Shown: positions 17,863-28,002, numbered from the stretch's first letter. The stretch: 64,000 nucleotides of DNA from Terriglobales bacterium (GCA_016201265.1 JACQDD010000116.1:1-64000); one strand, 5' to 3'. Program-made: numbers and translations. The notes: a model not told the origin generated them from the letters alone.

Positions 17863-19385
17863 CAGGCAGCCTTCCCGTCTTTCAGAATCTCAAGCGCCGC
17901 CAGGCGTCCGTTGGCGCCCATGATGCCGCCGCCGGGATGCGTTGCTGATCCGCACATGTAGAGATTCTTGATTGGCGTGCGATACCGTGCCCAGCCGGGC
18001 ACTGGCCGCAGGGTCACCACCTGGCGATGCAGGATGATGTCCTTGATGTTGGGTGCGTGCTCGGCAATGGTGTTGACCACGGTGTCGCCGAACTTTTCTT
18101 TTTCCGTATCCCAGTCGAGGCCGGGCGCCAGCTTGTAGGGCGCGTACTGCACGAAGCAGGAAAGGACGTGCTTGCCCGGCGGCGCCAGGGAAGGATCGGT
18201 CAGCGTGGGAATGACCATGTCAATGTAAGGCCGCGTGGACCAGTGGCCGTACTTGGCTTCGTCGTAAGCCTTCTCCATGTAGTCCACAGCCGGAGAGATG
18301 GACATGGCGCCGCGCAGGTGAGCACCTACGCCGGGCAGGCACTTGAAGTTGGGCAGCGCATCGAGCGCCATGTTGACTTTGCCGGAAGAGCCGCGGAATT
18401 TGTAGCGCCTTACTCCTTCCATGAATTCGTCGGGCAGATGGCCGGGCTCGATCATCTTGACGAAGGTGAGGCGCGGATCGACGCTGGAGGAAACGACGTC
18501 GGCGTAGATCTCGTCACCATTCTCGAGAACCACACCGGTGGCGCGGCCGTTCTTGACCAGGATTTTGGCAATGGGCGCCTGGGTGCGGATTTCAGCTCCG
18601 GCTTCGCGGGCAGCGTCGGCAATGGCGTTCGAGATGGCGCCGGTGCCGCCGCGCGCGAATCCCCAGGCGCGGAAGGCGCCGTCAATCTCGCCCATGTAGT
18701 GGTGCAGCAGAACGTAGGCCGTGCCCGGGGAGCGCACACCGAGAAACGTCCCGATGATGCCCGACGCCGACATAGTGGCCTTGAGCACATCGGTCTCGAA
18801 CCACTGGTCGAGGAAGTCCACGGCGCTCATGGTCATGAGCTGGACCTGGTTGTACTTGTCCCCGCTCGCCATGCCCTGAAAGCGGCGGCCGATGAAAAAC
18901 AGCTTCATCAGTTCGCGCGGATTGAGCGTGGTTGGATCAGGGGGGACCATGCTCAGGATCGGCTTCACGAAGCGGCACATGGCCTGCATCGCTTTGCCGA
19001 ATTCGTCGTAGGCTTCGGCGTCGATGCGCGAGTGGCGGGCGATCTCGCGATGCGTCTTGCCGTGATCGTTCACGCGCCACAGATAGTCGCCACTGGGCAT
19101 GGGGGTGAAGGTGCCGTCGAGCGGCAGGATTTCCAGGCCGTGGCGGGGGAGGTCGAGGTCGCGGATGATCTCCGGCCGGAGCAGTGAGACCACGTACGAG
19201 CACACTGAGAACTTGAATCCTGGATAGACCTCTTCCGTGCAGGCGGCCCCGCCCAGCACGTAGCGGCGCTCGAGCACCAGCACTTTCTTCCCGGCTTTGG
19301 CCAGGTAGGCGGCGTTCACCAGACCGTTGTGGCCTCCGCCGATGACGATGACGTCGTACTTCTTACCGTTCGCAACTGCGGGCAT
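17862..19385 (-). CDS. PYROXD2-like FAD-dependent oxidoreductase, paralogue lacking the GLTxGxIFHGEL segment
   Basis: DVIVIGGGHNGLVNAAYLAKAGKKVLVLERRYVLGGAACTEE; stop overlaps next start (TGATG), indicating an operon. Confidence 0.9.
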   Translation of the reverse strand: MPAVANGKKYDVIVIGGGHNGLVNAAYLAKAGKKVLVLERRYVLGGAACTEEVYPGFKFSVCSYVVSLLRPEIIRDLDLPRHGLEILPLDGTFTPMPSGDYLWRVNDHGKTHREIARHSRIDAEAYDEFGKAMQAMCRFVKPILSMVPPDPTTLNPRELMKLFFIGRRFQGMASGDKYNQVQLMTMSAVDFLDQWFETDVLKATMSASGIIGTFLGVRSPGTAYVLLHHYMGEIDGAFRAWGFARGGTGAISNAIADAAREAGAEIRTQAPIAKILVKNGRATGVVLENGDEIYADVVSSSVDPRLTFVKMIEPGHLPDEFMEGVRRYKFRGSSGKVNMALDALPNFKCLPGVGAHLRGAMSISPAVDYMEKAYDEAKYGHWSTRPYIDMVIPTLTDPSLAPPGKHVLSCFVQYAPYKLAPGLDWDTEKEKFGDTVVNTIAEHAPNIKDIILHRQVVTLRPVPGWARYRTPIKNLYMCGSATHPGGGIMGANGRLAALEILKDGKAA

Positions 19386-19548
19386 AGTTCGATCCAGACG
19401 GGCAGGGAACTGCGACGAAAAATGACTCGCTATTCTATCGAGAAACTATCTGTTTGTCTCTATACTTACGCGTTGTGTCTGACTCCGGGTCAATGCATTT
19501 CGCCGCTTGCTGAGGAGTGGTGGGACTGCATATAATCCGGCGTTCGGG

Positions 19549-19629
19549 TTTCCTTCGTGATCCTTCGTGTCCTTTGTGGTTAAGAGAAAAGCGGAAACCA
19601 CGAAGGACACGAAGGTTACACGAAGGAAA
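19549..19629. repeat. palindromic ccttcgtg/cacgaagg element
   Basis: tttccttcgtgatccttcgtgtcctttgtggttaagag ... gaaaccacgaaggacacgaaggttacacgaagg. Confidence 0.8.
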
Positions 19630-19642
19630 CCATCGCGCGAGG

Positions 19643-20845
19643 TTGGCCTTGCCTGTCGGAACTGCGTTTCACGAGAGAACGTTTGCTCTCTGCCACAGCC
19701 TGAACTACCGGGAATGGTCGGGATACTACACCGTCAGCGTGTATGAAGTACACCACGAGCACGAGTACAACGCCATCCGCAACGCGTGCGCGCTGATTGA
19801 TATTTCGCCGCTCTACAAATACCTGGTTACAGGCAAGGACGCGACCAAGCTGGTGAACCGCATCGTCACGCGCGACATCAACAAGGTCGCGGTCGGGCAG
19901 GTCATTTATTGCTGCTGGTGCGATGAAGACGGCAAGGTCGTTGACGACGGAACGATCACCCGGCTTGAAGAAAACAAGTATCGCTGGACGGCTGCTGATC
20001 CGAGCCTGCGCTGGTTCCGGCAGAACGGTCTGAACATGGATGTCCAGATCGAGGACATCTCGGAGCAGACGGCGGCGCTGGCGCTGCAGGGGCCGACTTC
20101 GGCGAAGTTACTCAAGACCGTTTCCGATGCCGACATTACCAACCTGAAGTATTTCCGCAAGACCAGCGGCAAGATCGCTGGCGTGCCGGTGGATATTTCG
20201 CGCACTGGATATACCGGCGACCTCGGCTACGAAATCTGGATGCCGTGGAATGACGCGGTCAAGGTGTGGGATGAGCTGATGGCCAAGGGCAAGCAGTTCG
20301 ATATCCACGCGGCGGGAATGCTGGCGCTGGATGTGTCGCGTGTCGAGGCGGGGCTGCTGCTGATCGAAGTGGATTACAGCAGCTCGAAGAAGGCGCTGAT
20401 TGCGTCGCAGAAGTACTCACCCTACGAGTTGGGCTTCGGGAAGATGGTGCATCTCGACAAAGAGAACTTCATTGGGAAGCGGGCGCTGGCGCGGGACAAC
20501 AAGAATGGCGTGGCCAGGCACCTTGTTGGCCTGGAAGTGGATTGGGTGGAAGTGGAAGAACAGTTCGACAAGTTTGGATTGTCGCCGGCGGCGCCGAGCC
20601 AGGCGTCGCGCGTGGCTGTGCCCGTCTATTCGGGAGACCGGCAAGTGGGGAAGGCGACGACTACCGCTTTTTCACCGCTATTGAAGAAGTTGATTGCGCT
20701 TGCGAGCGTAAGCATCGAGTATTCAAAACCCGGCACCAAGCTGCAGATGGAGTTGACCATCGAAGCGCAGCGGCGGAAAACGACCGCGACGGTGGTGCCG
20801 CTGCCGTTTTTCAATCCGAAGCGGAAGACGGCGACGCCGGTTTAA
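19643..20845 (+). CDS. aminomethyltransferase (GcvT/DmdA-like) family protein
   Basis: NACALIDISPLYKYLVTGKDATKLVNRIVTRDI; QGPTSAKLL; YTGDLGYEIW; LDVSRVEAGLLLIEVDY. Probable TTG start inside the track ORF, after the repeat element. Confidence 0.85.
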   Translation: MALPVGTAFHERTFALCHSLNYREWSGYYTVSVYEVHHEHEYNAIRNACALIDISPLYKYLVTGKDATKLVNRIVTRDINKVAVGQVIYCCWCDEDGKVVDDGTITRLEENKYRWTAADPSLRWFRQNGLNMDVQIEDISEQTAALALQGPTSAKLLKTVSDADITNLKYFRKTSGKIAGVPVDISRTGYTGDLGYEIWMPWNDAVKVWDELMAKGKQFDIHAAGMLALDVSRVEAGLLLIEVDYSSSKKALIASQKYSPYELGFGKMVHLDKENFIGKRALARDNKNGVARHLVGLEVDWVEVEEQFDKFGLSPAAPSQASRVAVPVYSGDRQVGKATTTAFSPLLKKLIALASVSIEYSKPGTKLQMELTIEAQRRKTTATVVPLPFFNPKRKTATPV

Positions 20846-20954
20846 CATTCCTTGCACCAGGGAATCCGGAATAGAGGCTTCGCGGAAGAATGAAGGGTTC
20901 GGCGCGTCCGTGAGCGCCGAAGGTGGCTGATTGGATCGGGGCGAGAGTAAAGAG

Positions 20955-21410
20955 ATGGCGTTGTCCATTCACGACAATTTACTGGTCTCTTACGAGGTTC
21001 AGTGCGAAGCGCGGACCATCATGCTTCGTACCGAATATCGTGTCGCAAACAAGCCGACGGAATTCACAAACGTCGTTTTCGAGGGCGTTCAGGGCTATCG
21101 CTTCCAGAATGATGCATTCGGAAACATCATTCTCGGCTTGGAAACCGTACCAGTGGAACAGGTCTTGACGGAATACAGTGCTGAAATATCAGAGTCATAC
21201 CGCATGGCTGGATCCCCTGGTCCTTGGGCTGCGAATCTCGGCTCGGCCCCGGCATACCTACATGCGCAAGGGGTAAAAGGGTTCATCCTATCTTCGTCAT
21301 ACGGCTTCTCCGGCTGGGTTCTCGCAAAAGAGATTTCTATTCTTTACGCCGAACAGGGCATTCCAGCAGATCGCCCGCAAGGGGACATCCCCGTCAATCC
21401 ATCCCATTAA
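20955..21410 (+). CDS. hypothetical protein, about 151 aa
   Basis: ORF with ATG (MALSIHDNLL) and upstream gagagtaaagag; no family recognised. Confidence 0.55.
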   Translation: MALSIHDNLLVSYEVQCEARTIMLRTEYRVANKPTEFTNVVFEGVQGYRFQNDAFGNIILGLETVPVEQVLTEYSAEISESYRMAGSPGPWAANLGSAPAYLHAQGVKGFILSSSYGFSGWVLAKEISILYAEQGIPADRPQGDIPVNPSH

Positions 21411-21473
21411 CTATGGCGGCAGCTTGCTGCTTCTCCTCTGACAAGTCGGCCGTGACTTGAACTCTGGCCGACG

Positions 21474-22325
21474 CTATGTTGCGGCTTTCGCTGCTATGCT
21501 TCGCGCGGCGGGTAGCTTGACGTCCCAGGCGAGGCCGACTGTCCGCAGGGCGGAGATTCCGTACCAATTCAGATCGAACTCGTACCAGGCCAGGCCATGA
21601 CGAGCGGACTGCGGGTGGGCGTGATGGTTGTTGTGCCAGCCTTCACCGAAGCTCAACATCGCAACCCAGAAGTTGTTCGTGGAAGTGTCTCCGGTGAGAA
21701 ACCGGCGCGATCCCCACATGTGGGTGGCAGAGTTCACGAGATAAGTGGCGTGGAGGCCGACCACGGTCCGCAAAAAGACACCCCACATCAGATAGCGCCA
21801 ACCGCCCACAACAAGAACCGCGACCGCCAGAATGACCATGGGCACCCAGTGCCACTTGCTGATCCAGATCATGAACTTGTCTTTGCGGAGATCGGGGACG
21901 TAGGGCAGAAGTTCGGTTGTCTTGTTGTGTATCGCGTCGCCGGTAATGATCCAGCCCATGTGGGCCCAGAATCCGCCGTCGCGGGGAGAATGCGGATCGC
22001 CCTCTTTGTCGGAATTCTGATGATGGAGGCGATGAGTCGCCACCCAGCCAATCGGACCACCTTGCAGGGCCAGGGTGCCGCAGACGGTCAGACAGTATTC
22101 CATCCACTTGGGTGTCTTATAGCCACGGTGCGTGAGCAACCGGTGGAATCCCATGCCAATGCCAAGACTCTCCGCGATCCACCACATCAAAAGGGCGAAC
22201 ACCAGCGCTTTCCAGCTGAACATGAAGAGCGCAACGATGGCGCAGACGTGGAATAGCCCCAAGAACAGAGTGATGGTCAGATTGATGGGCTGGGTGAAAG
22301 TCTTATCGCGGGTGAAGATGCTCAT
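21474..22325 (-). CDS. acyl-CoA desaturase / fatty acid desaturase
   Basis: Three His boxes: HRLLTH, HRLHH, HNNHH in a polytopic protein. Confidence 0.92.
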   Translation of the reverse strand: MSIFTRDKTFTQPINLTITLFLGLFHVCAIVALFMFSWKALVFALLMWWIAESLGIGMGFHRLLTHRGYKTPKWMEYCLTVCGTLALQGGPIGWVATHRLHHQNSDKEGDPHSPRDGGFWAHMGWIITGDAIHNKTTELLPYVPDLRKDKFMIWISKWHWVPMVILAVAVLVVGGWRYLMWGVFLRTVVGLHATYLVNSATHMWGSRRFLTGDTSTNNFWVAMLSFGEGWHNNHHAHPQSARHGLAWYEFDLNWYGISALRTVGLAWDVKLPAARSIAAKAAT

Positions 22326-22452
22326 TCCGATAGTTTTTCGAGGGCCGAGTGCGATTGGAACACGAAGCCGAGGGACTTTTTGTAATACCTACGTAATTGT
22401 TGCTGGACCTGGCGGAAATGCGCGCCGCGGGCGTGCCGACAGAGTCCGAGCG

Positions 22453-23916
22453 CTATTGCTGCGTGCGACCCGCTCTTCGTTTCCCCGCCCAATACAGCCA
22501 CATTCCAACTAACAGCAGCGCGCCGCAGCCGCCGACGATTTTGAAAACGGCGAGGGGCTTGTTCGGTTCGTCCGGCGGCGGCAAGACTGACACGGCGATG
22601 GTCAGTACCGTGGTCACGAGGCCCACGATCGACACCGCATAGGCCACCGGCTTGCCGCCGGGGACGCGGATTACGTCCGATCCCGCGGGCTCCCCTTGCA
22701 ACTTGAACATGGCGGCGAACAGGTACAAGTACGGAATGAAATACGTGATCACGCCCATGCTGACCAGCACGTCATAGGCGCCCTTGATGCTGGTGCCAGC
22801 TTGTCCGAGAAAAATGAACACCGCGCCGAAGACGAACTGTGTAAGCAGTCCGACCCACGGAGTCTTCCAGCGCGGATGCAGCGCGCCGAACGCCGGGGGC
22901 AGAAAACGATCGATGCCGGCCACATATGGCAGCCGCGCCACGGCCGCCAGATAGGCGCCGGCCGCGCCTATGTTGCTCAGGGTGATCAGAAACGCGGCGA
23001 AAGGGACCACACCTTCGAACCCAATGCGGTGGGCGGTGCTGGAGATGGCCTGCATCAGGCCCTGCAAGTTGCCGACTTCGGAAGCGGGCAGCGCCAGCAA
23101 CACACCAATGGTGCCCGCGATGTAGCAAAGCGTCACGGTAACGCCACCGATGAACAGCGCCCACGGAATGGTGCGGCGAGCGTTCTTGATTTCATCCCCC
23201 ATGAGGGACGCGGTCTCACAACCGGCGAAGGCGTAGGTCAGCACCGACCAGAATATGATGTCGTTGAGATGAGTACGGGGGGTCATGGAGTGAAACGTGA
23301 ACGACGTAGCGGCGCCATAGCGATGCCAGGCCACCGCCCCCATCGCGATGATGATGCCGACCGGAATCCACATGGCGAGCGCGCCCAGGTTGTGCAACCA
23401 CGTGCCAACGTCGAGGCCGAACAGATTCAGCAGCGTTGCTACCGCCAGCGCCAGTAGCGAGAAAACGATGAAGAAGGTAGTGTTGCCGGAAAGATGTGCC
23501 CAGGAATCGTGCCGGATGTAGAGCGCGTTGCTGGCGGCAAAATAGAGCACGGCGGGGAAGTAGGGAAGATTGCAGGTCCAGTACGTCCAGGCAGTGATGA
23601 ACCCGGAGAAATCGCCGAAGGCACGTTTCGTCCAGACGTAGATGCCGCCCTCATTCGGATAGCGCGAAGAAAGTTCGATGACCGAGAGCGCCAGCGGCGT
23701 GTAAAAGACCAGCCAGGCGCCGATCCAGATGACGATCGAACTCGGCCCCGCGGCCGCGGCCGTAGCAATCCAGCGCAGGCTGATGCCGGTGACTACGTAG
23801 AACAGCAGCAGGTCGCGGAATCCCATGACCCGCTTGGGGCGGTTGGGGTCTTGGGCCTCGGCGACGGAGATGCCGGTTCCGCCGACAGCGATGGGTTCTG
23901 GCCCTGGGTCACTCAC
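22453..23916 (-). CDS. APC superfamily amino acid permease
   Basis: 12-TM pattern, SSRYPNEGGIYVWTKRAFGDFSGFITAWTYW. Confidence 0.9.
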   Translation of the reverse strand: MSDPGPEPIAVGGTGISVAEAQDPNRPKRVMGFRDLLLFYVVTGISLRWIATAAAAGPSSIVIWIGAWLVFYTPLALSVIELSSRYPNEGGIYVWTKRAFGDFSGFITAWTYWTCNLPYFPAVLYFAASNALYIRHDSWAHLSGNTTFFIVFSLLALAVATLLNLFGLDVGTWLHNLGALAMWIPVGIIIAMGAVAWHRYGAATSFTFHSMTPRTHLNDIIFWSVLTYAFAGCETASLMGDEIKNARRTIPWALFIGGVTVTLCYIAGTIGVLLALPASEVGNLQGLMQAISSTAHRIGFEGVVPFAAFLITLSNIGAAGAYLAAVARLPYVAGIDRFLPPAFGALHPRWKTPWVGLLTQFVFGAVFIFLGQAGTSIKGAYDVLVSMGVITYFIPYLYLFAAMFKLQGEPAGSDVIRVPGGKPVAYAVSIVGLVTTVLTIAVSVLPPPDEPNKPLAVFKIVGGCGALLLVGMWLYWAGKRRAGRTQQ

Positions 23917-23991
23917 GCGCGAGGGTCTCTTCGCCGGTGAAATGGCGAGGGGTAAGGATTGCAGAGAGTCACAGGATCGGCAAGGTGAATT

Positions 23992-25422
23992 TCAGGCGCC
24001 GAGTCTGACGCGGCTCTTGCGCTTCCAGTAGAGATATCCCGGCACGCCAATCAGCACGATCGCCGTTCCCCAGAAAGCCTCGGTGGGGCGGGTGAAGATG
24101 GTGTTGAGCGTCCAGCCGGCGCCGACGAGCACGTAGATCGCGGGGAGCCAGGGGTATCCGGTGCAGCGGTAGGGGCGAGGAATGTCCGGCCGTTTCCAGC
24201 GCAACACGAACAGGCCGATGACGGTGAGGGTGTAGGAAAGCACCATGCCGTAGATGACGTAGGTGTAAAGCTGGTCATAGCGGCCGCTCAGGGTGAGCAG
24301 CGCCGCCCAGATGCCTTGGCCGATCAGGCTGAAGGCGGGCGTGCGCCACTTGGGATGGATGAGGGCCATGCGTTTGAAGAAGACACCGTCCTGCGCCATG
24401 GCGAGGTACACGCGCGCGCCGGAGAGAGTGCAGGTGGCCGCAGCGCTGAAACAGGAAACGGCAATCATCGCTGAGAGCCAGACGGCGGCCCCGGGCGAGA
24501 ACAGGGCAGCAGCGGTGGCGTGCGCGATGGTTTCGTACTTCGCGACCTCGCGCAGTGGCATCGCGTACACGTAGGTCATGTTCATGGCGAGATAGATTGC
24601 GCCCACCGCGAGCACGCCCAAAACCATGGCCAGAGGCACGTTGCGCCGAGGGTCTTTGACTTCGCCGGCGACCCAGGTGATGTACACCCAGCCGTCGTAG
24701 GCCCAGAAAACGGCGATTAACCCCACGCCCAGTGCTGAGATCAGCTGCCCCGGGCTCAGGCCCATACTGACGCCACCCGGCGAGTGGGCAGTGAAGTTCG
24801 ACCAGTGTCCCTTGCCGATGGCGAATCCAAGGACAACGAAAGCGGCCATGGCGGAGAACTTGGTCCAGGTGGAAACGTTTTGCAGAAGCGCGCCCCAGCG
24901 CAGTCCCACCACGTTGACGTAGGTGAGGATGACGATCAATGCCAGTCCAACCAGGTGAGCGCGGGTAAAGACGATGCCGGCCAGGGAAAAGATCACGTGC
25001 TCCTTCGAAATGACCGGGATGATGTTCCCCATGTAAGCGGCGGAGGCAACCGAGAGCGCGGCGATGGTGCCGCCGTTGGCCACGGCAAACAGCATCCACC
25101 CGTAAAGAAAAGCGACTAGATCTCCATAGGCTTCGCGCAGGTAGATGTATTGCCCGCCCGAATCAGGGAACATGGACCCGAGCTCGGCGAAGGCGACGCA
25201 GGCACAGAGAGAGATCACTCCGCCCAGAACCCAGACCAGGAAAAACCAGACCGGATGGGGCAAGGGGCCGGCAATGTCCTTGGCGGTGAGAAAAATCGAG
25301 GAGCCGATAATGCCGCTCACCAACAGCAGCACGGAGTCGAGCAGACTTAGTCCCCGGACCAGACTAGGCTGCGGGCTGGGCGTTTCGCTCGGCACGGTTT
25401 CGGGAACGGGAGTTGTGCTCAT
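23992..25422 (-). CDS. APC superfamily amino acid permease (LAT-like)
   Basis: LLVSGIIGSSIF; FAELGSMFPDSGGQYIYLREAYGDLVAFLYGW. Confidence 0.9.
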   Translation of the reverse strand: MSTTPVPETVPSETPSPQPSLVRGLSLLDSVLLLVSGIIGSSIFLTAKDIAGPLPHPVWFFLVWVLGGVISLCACVAFAELGSMFPDSGGQYIYLREAYGDLVAFLYGWMLFAVANGGTIAALSVASAAYMGNIIPVISKEHVIFSLAGIVFTRAHLVGLALIVILTYVNVVGLRWGALLQNVSTWTKFSAMAAFVVLGFAIGKGHWSNFTAHSPGGVSMGLSPGQLISALGVGLIAVFWAYDGWVYITWVAGEVKDPRRNVPLAMVLGVLAVGAIYLAMNMTYVYAMPLREVAKYETIAHATAAALFSPGAAVWLSAMIAVSCFSAAATCTLSGARVYLAMAQDGVFFKRMALIHPKWRTPAFSLIGQGIWAALLTLSGRYDQLYTYVIYGMVLSYTLTVIGLFVLRWKRPDIPRPYRCTGYPWLPAIYVLVGAGWTLNTIFTRPTEAFWGTAIVLIGVPGYLYWKRKSRVRLGA

Positions 25423-25442
25423 CGGTTCAGTCGTCTGTTTGA

Positions 25443-25613
25443 TTAACCCATGCCCAGTTCGTCAGGAGATTCCAGCGGAGTGCCGCAGCGGCGGCAGATG
25501 ACGGCAGAGCAATCGCCACAGGTCAGTGGATCTTCGACTTCGACGGCGCAGACAGGACAGTACAGGATCTCGGGGGATTTCCTTTCGGCGGGAGCCTTCT
25601 CCTGGCTGTCCAT
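25443..25613 (-). CDS. small zinc-ribbon protein, 56 aa (not in the ORF track, below its length cutoff)
   Basis: Manual translation MDSQEKAPAERKSPEILYCPVCAVEVEDPLTCGDCSAVICRRCGTPLESPDELGMG*: three CxxC pairs. Confidence 0.75.
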   Translation of the reverse strand: MDSQEKAPAERKSPEILYCPVCAVEVEDPLTCGDCSAVICRRCGTPLESPDELGMG

Positions 25614-25673
25614 GAGCAGGAAACTCTAGCACAGTTTGCTGGGCGGGCGCGGTGCGCAATCTTGGGGAATCTT

Positions 25674-26399
25674 CTACTCGTTGCGCCTGCGCAGGATGAG
25701 GTCGCCTTCGGTCGGCGGCAGGGAGAAAGGAAACTCCCAGACCTTGTCGGTCATCCGAACGCGGAGAATGAAGTCTTCGCGGCTCTTCCAGGAGCCGAGC
25801 CACTTATTCTTGGTGCTGAAGAAGACCCAGCCATGGGCTTCAGGGTTGCCGGGCGTCAGAATGGCGGGTTCCAGGCTCTGTGTGCTGAGGAACTCGATGA
25901 ACTCGGCAACCTCTTTCTGAAATTCCCGCGCGCGTGTGGTCTTCTCCTCGGTTAGTTCGGGGTGTTTCTTGATTTCGCGCCCGGTGTCGAAGACCAGCGT
26001 ATCCACATCGTTCTGCATTCTGGTGGAGAACTCGGTGGGATCCAGGTAGCCCTCGCTCACGTTGTGATGGCGGAGGAACTGCATGGTCAAGTCGGCCGGG
26101 AATTCGAATTTGCCCGAACCGGTGTAAGTCACACTCATGTACACGCCGAGGGGTTTGTAGAGACGGCGCTGGCTCTTGGCGAGTTCCTGGGAATCCATGA
26201 GGAGAGTCATGTCCAGGTTTTCGCCGGCGAAGCGCCAGCGGTAGCGGCCGTCGTCCCCGCGCTGGAATTCGCAACCGGGCGCGTTTGCGGTCCAGCGTAC
26301 GGCGGGAAGTTGCTTCTTCTTTGCGTAGCCAGGGGCTGCGGCGAGGACCACGCAGAGGGCAAGGGCGAGTCTTCGTTGCGAAAAACAGGGGCGTGGCAT
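25674..26399 (-). CDS. hypothetical secreted protein
   Basis: MPRPCFSQRRLALALCVVLAAAPGYAKKK signal-peptide-like N-terminus. Confidence 0.65.
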   Translation of the reverse strand: MPRPCFSQRRLALALCVVLAAAPGYAKKKQLPAVRWTANAPGCEFQRGDDGRYRWRFAGENLDMTLLMDSQELAKSQRRLYKPLGVYMSVTYTGSGKFEFPADLTMQFLRHHNVSEGYLDPTEFSTRMQNDVDTLVFDTGREIKKHPELTEEKTTRAREFQKEVAEFIEFLSTQSLEPAILTPGNPEAHGWVFFSTKNKWLGSWKSREDFILRVRMTDKVWEFPFSLPPTEGDLILRRRNE

Positions 26400-26514
26400 A
26401 GGTACGGAATAATGCTGACGCCAGAGTACTGATCGGAGCGAGATCGGGCAAGGGAAGCGGGAAGGGCTTTGGGTGGTCCCCATGACCTGTTACCATGCCG
26501 GAAGGCGGAAGCGC

Positions 26515-26967
26515 ATGACAGCATTCCTTTGGACCGTGGTGATCCTGATGGCGGCAGCGCTGCTGGCGGAGATCCTCGCGTTCGTGGGGATGGCGTTGGT
26601 GGCGAGGCGCGCGGGGCGCCGGGCGGAGCAAATCAAACAGCAAGTCGCTGAGAGGCTGGTGCCCTCTGTTCGTCTGGTGAAGGAAGTGAAGTCATCACTG
26701 CAACTTCGGGCGGAAACCATAAGCCGCGACAGCCAGGAAATCGGAGCGCTTCTGGCAAATCGCTTCCGTTCGGTTCAGGCCGTCTACCTCGACACTGGCC
26801 GCCGCGCGGAGCGTATTCGTCTTCGCCTCGTTGAAGGCGTACAGACCGTGGAGCAACAACGGCGGACCCGCGGACTCTATCGCGAGGTCGTGGAACCAAT
26901 GCAGGCCGCCAGCCGGGTGTTTCGTGGATTGAAGATCGCACTGTGGCTGCTGCGCCGAGTGGCCTGA
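26515..26967 (+). CDS. hypothetical membrane-anchored protein
   Basis: Single N-terminal TM helix then a charged helical region. Confidence 0.6.
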   Translation: MTAFLWTVVILMAAALLAEILAFVGMALVARRAGRRAEQIKQQVAERLVPSVRLVKEVKSSLQLRAETISRDSQEIGALLANRFRSVQAVYLDTGRRAERIRLRLVEGVQTVEQQRRTRGLYREVVEPMQAASRVFRGLKIALWLLRRVA

Positions 26968-27021
26968 AAGCATCGGCAGTATTACCTTGCTGACTCACCG
27001 ATCGTCTCGATCCCCAGCAAA

Positions 27022-28002
27022 CTACTTGTCAATCAAGATATCGGAGTAGCTCACCATCCAGCGTGACAGCGGCGTGTTGATCTTGGCCCATTGCTTGAAG
27101 TCGTAGAAGTTGCGGTACGTCCAGCGCATCTTCCAGACGGCGAGGGAGTTCTCGGAGGCGTTCGCCGGGCGTGAGAGCAGATAGCCGAGTTCCTGCAGGT
27201 AGTCTCCGACAAGCCGTTCGAACCATATGAGCTGGTCCGGAGGGAACTTTTCTTTCCATCGGCCGACCGGAGTGAAGTGGCCCTCTTTCAGGTCTTCCTT
27301 GAACGAGGTCAGCGGCTTCTTGACCGAGCCGACGCTGGCTTCCTGGATGCGAGCGTAGTCGAGGTCGTGCTGGAGAAACGCGCCGATTTTCTTTAGGGGA
27401 GATTCTGGCCGCTCCACTAGTTCCTCGTAGCGCACTTCCATGTATCTGGGACCGAGCATGGTTCCGTATTTGCGCCCCTTACGCACGATCCACTCCCAGT
27501 AGAGTCCGGCCGCCAGCAGACTGCGTTTCTTGTCCCAGGGGAGCGGGCGGCTCCATTGGCGTTTATCGAGCGAGAGGGCCACGTCGCGCGCATCGCGGAT
27601 GATGTGGATGAATCGTGCGTCGGGAAAATCGCGGCTGATGCGGAACATGTGAGGGATGTTGGTGGGCGTGGAATCAATCCAGCGGTCGACCCCCTGCTTG
27701 CGCGCCACGTCCTCCATCACGATACGGATGAAGTCGCTGCCATTGCTGCATTCGGCCATGATTCGGGCTTCGATTTCGTTGGCCACGAGACCGGATACGG
27801 CGAACGCTTTGCTCCGCAGCCACTCCTGCATCATTTTCTTTTTGTTCGCCGTGGAACTGAGATCGCCGAAGATGGGCTCCAACACGTCAAAGACGTTCAT
27901 CTGGGTGTGGAAACGGGCAAAGCCTCCCGCGGAAAGCAGAAGGTGGTAGAGAAAGCTCGTTCCCGAACGGGGACAGCCAACGATGAAGACCGGAGGTCTC
28001 AT
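27022..28002 (-). CDS. sulfotransferase family protein
   Basis: RPPVFIVGCPRSGTSFLYHLLLSAGG (5'-PSB motif) and FIHIIRDARDVALSL (3'-PB motif). Confidence 0.88.
   Translation of the reverse strand: MRPPVFIVGCPRSGTSFLYHLLLSAGGFARFHTQMNVFDVLEPIFGDLSSTANKKKMMQEWLRSKAFAVSGLVANEIEARIMAECSNGSDFIRIVMEDVARKQGVDRWIDSTPTNIPHMFRISRDFPDARFIHIIRDARDVALSLDKRQWSRPLPWDKKRSLLAAGLYWEWIVRKGRKYGTMLGPRYMEVRYEELVERPESPLKKIGAFLQHDLDYARIQEASVGSVKKPLTSFKEDLKEGHFTPVGRWKEKFPPDQLIWFERLVGDYLQELGYLLSRPANASENSLAVWKMRWTYRNFYDFKQWAKINTPLSRWMVSYSDILIDK

Noticed and set aside
18027-19187. 386-aa plus-strand ORF antisense to the FAD oxidoreductase
   Set aside because: Opposite strand of a confidently assigned Rossmann flavoprotein; no motif.
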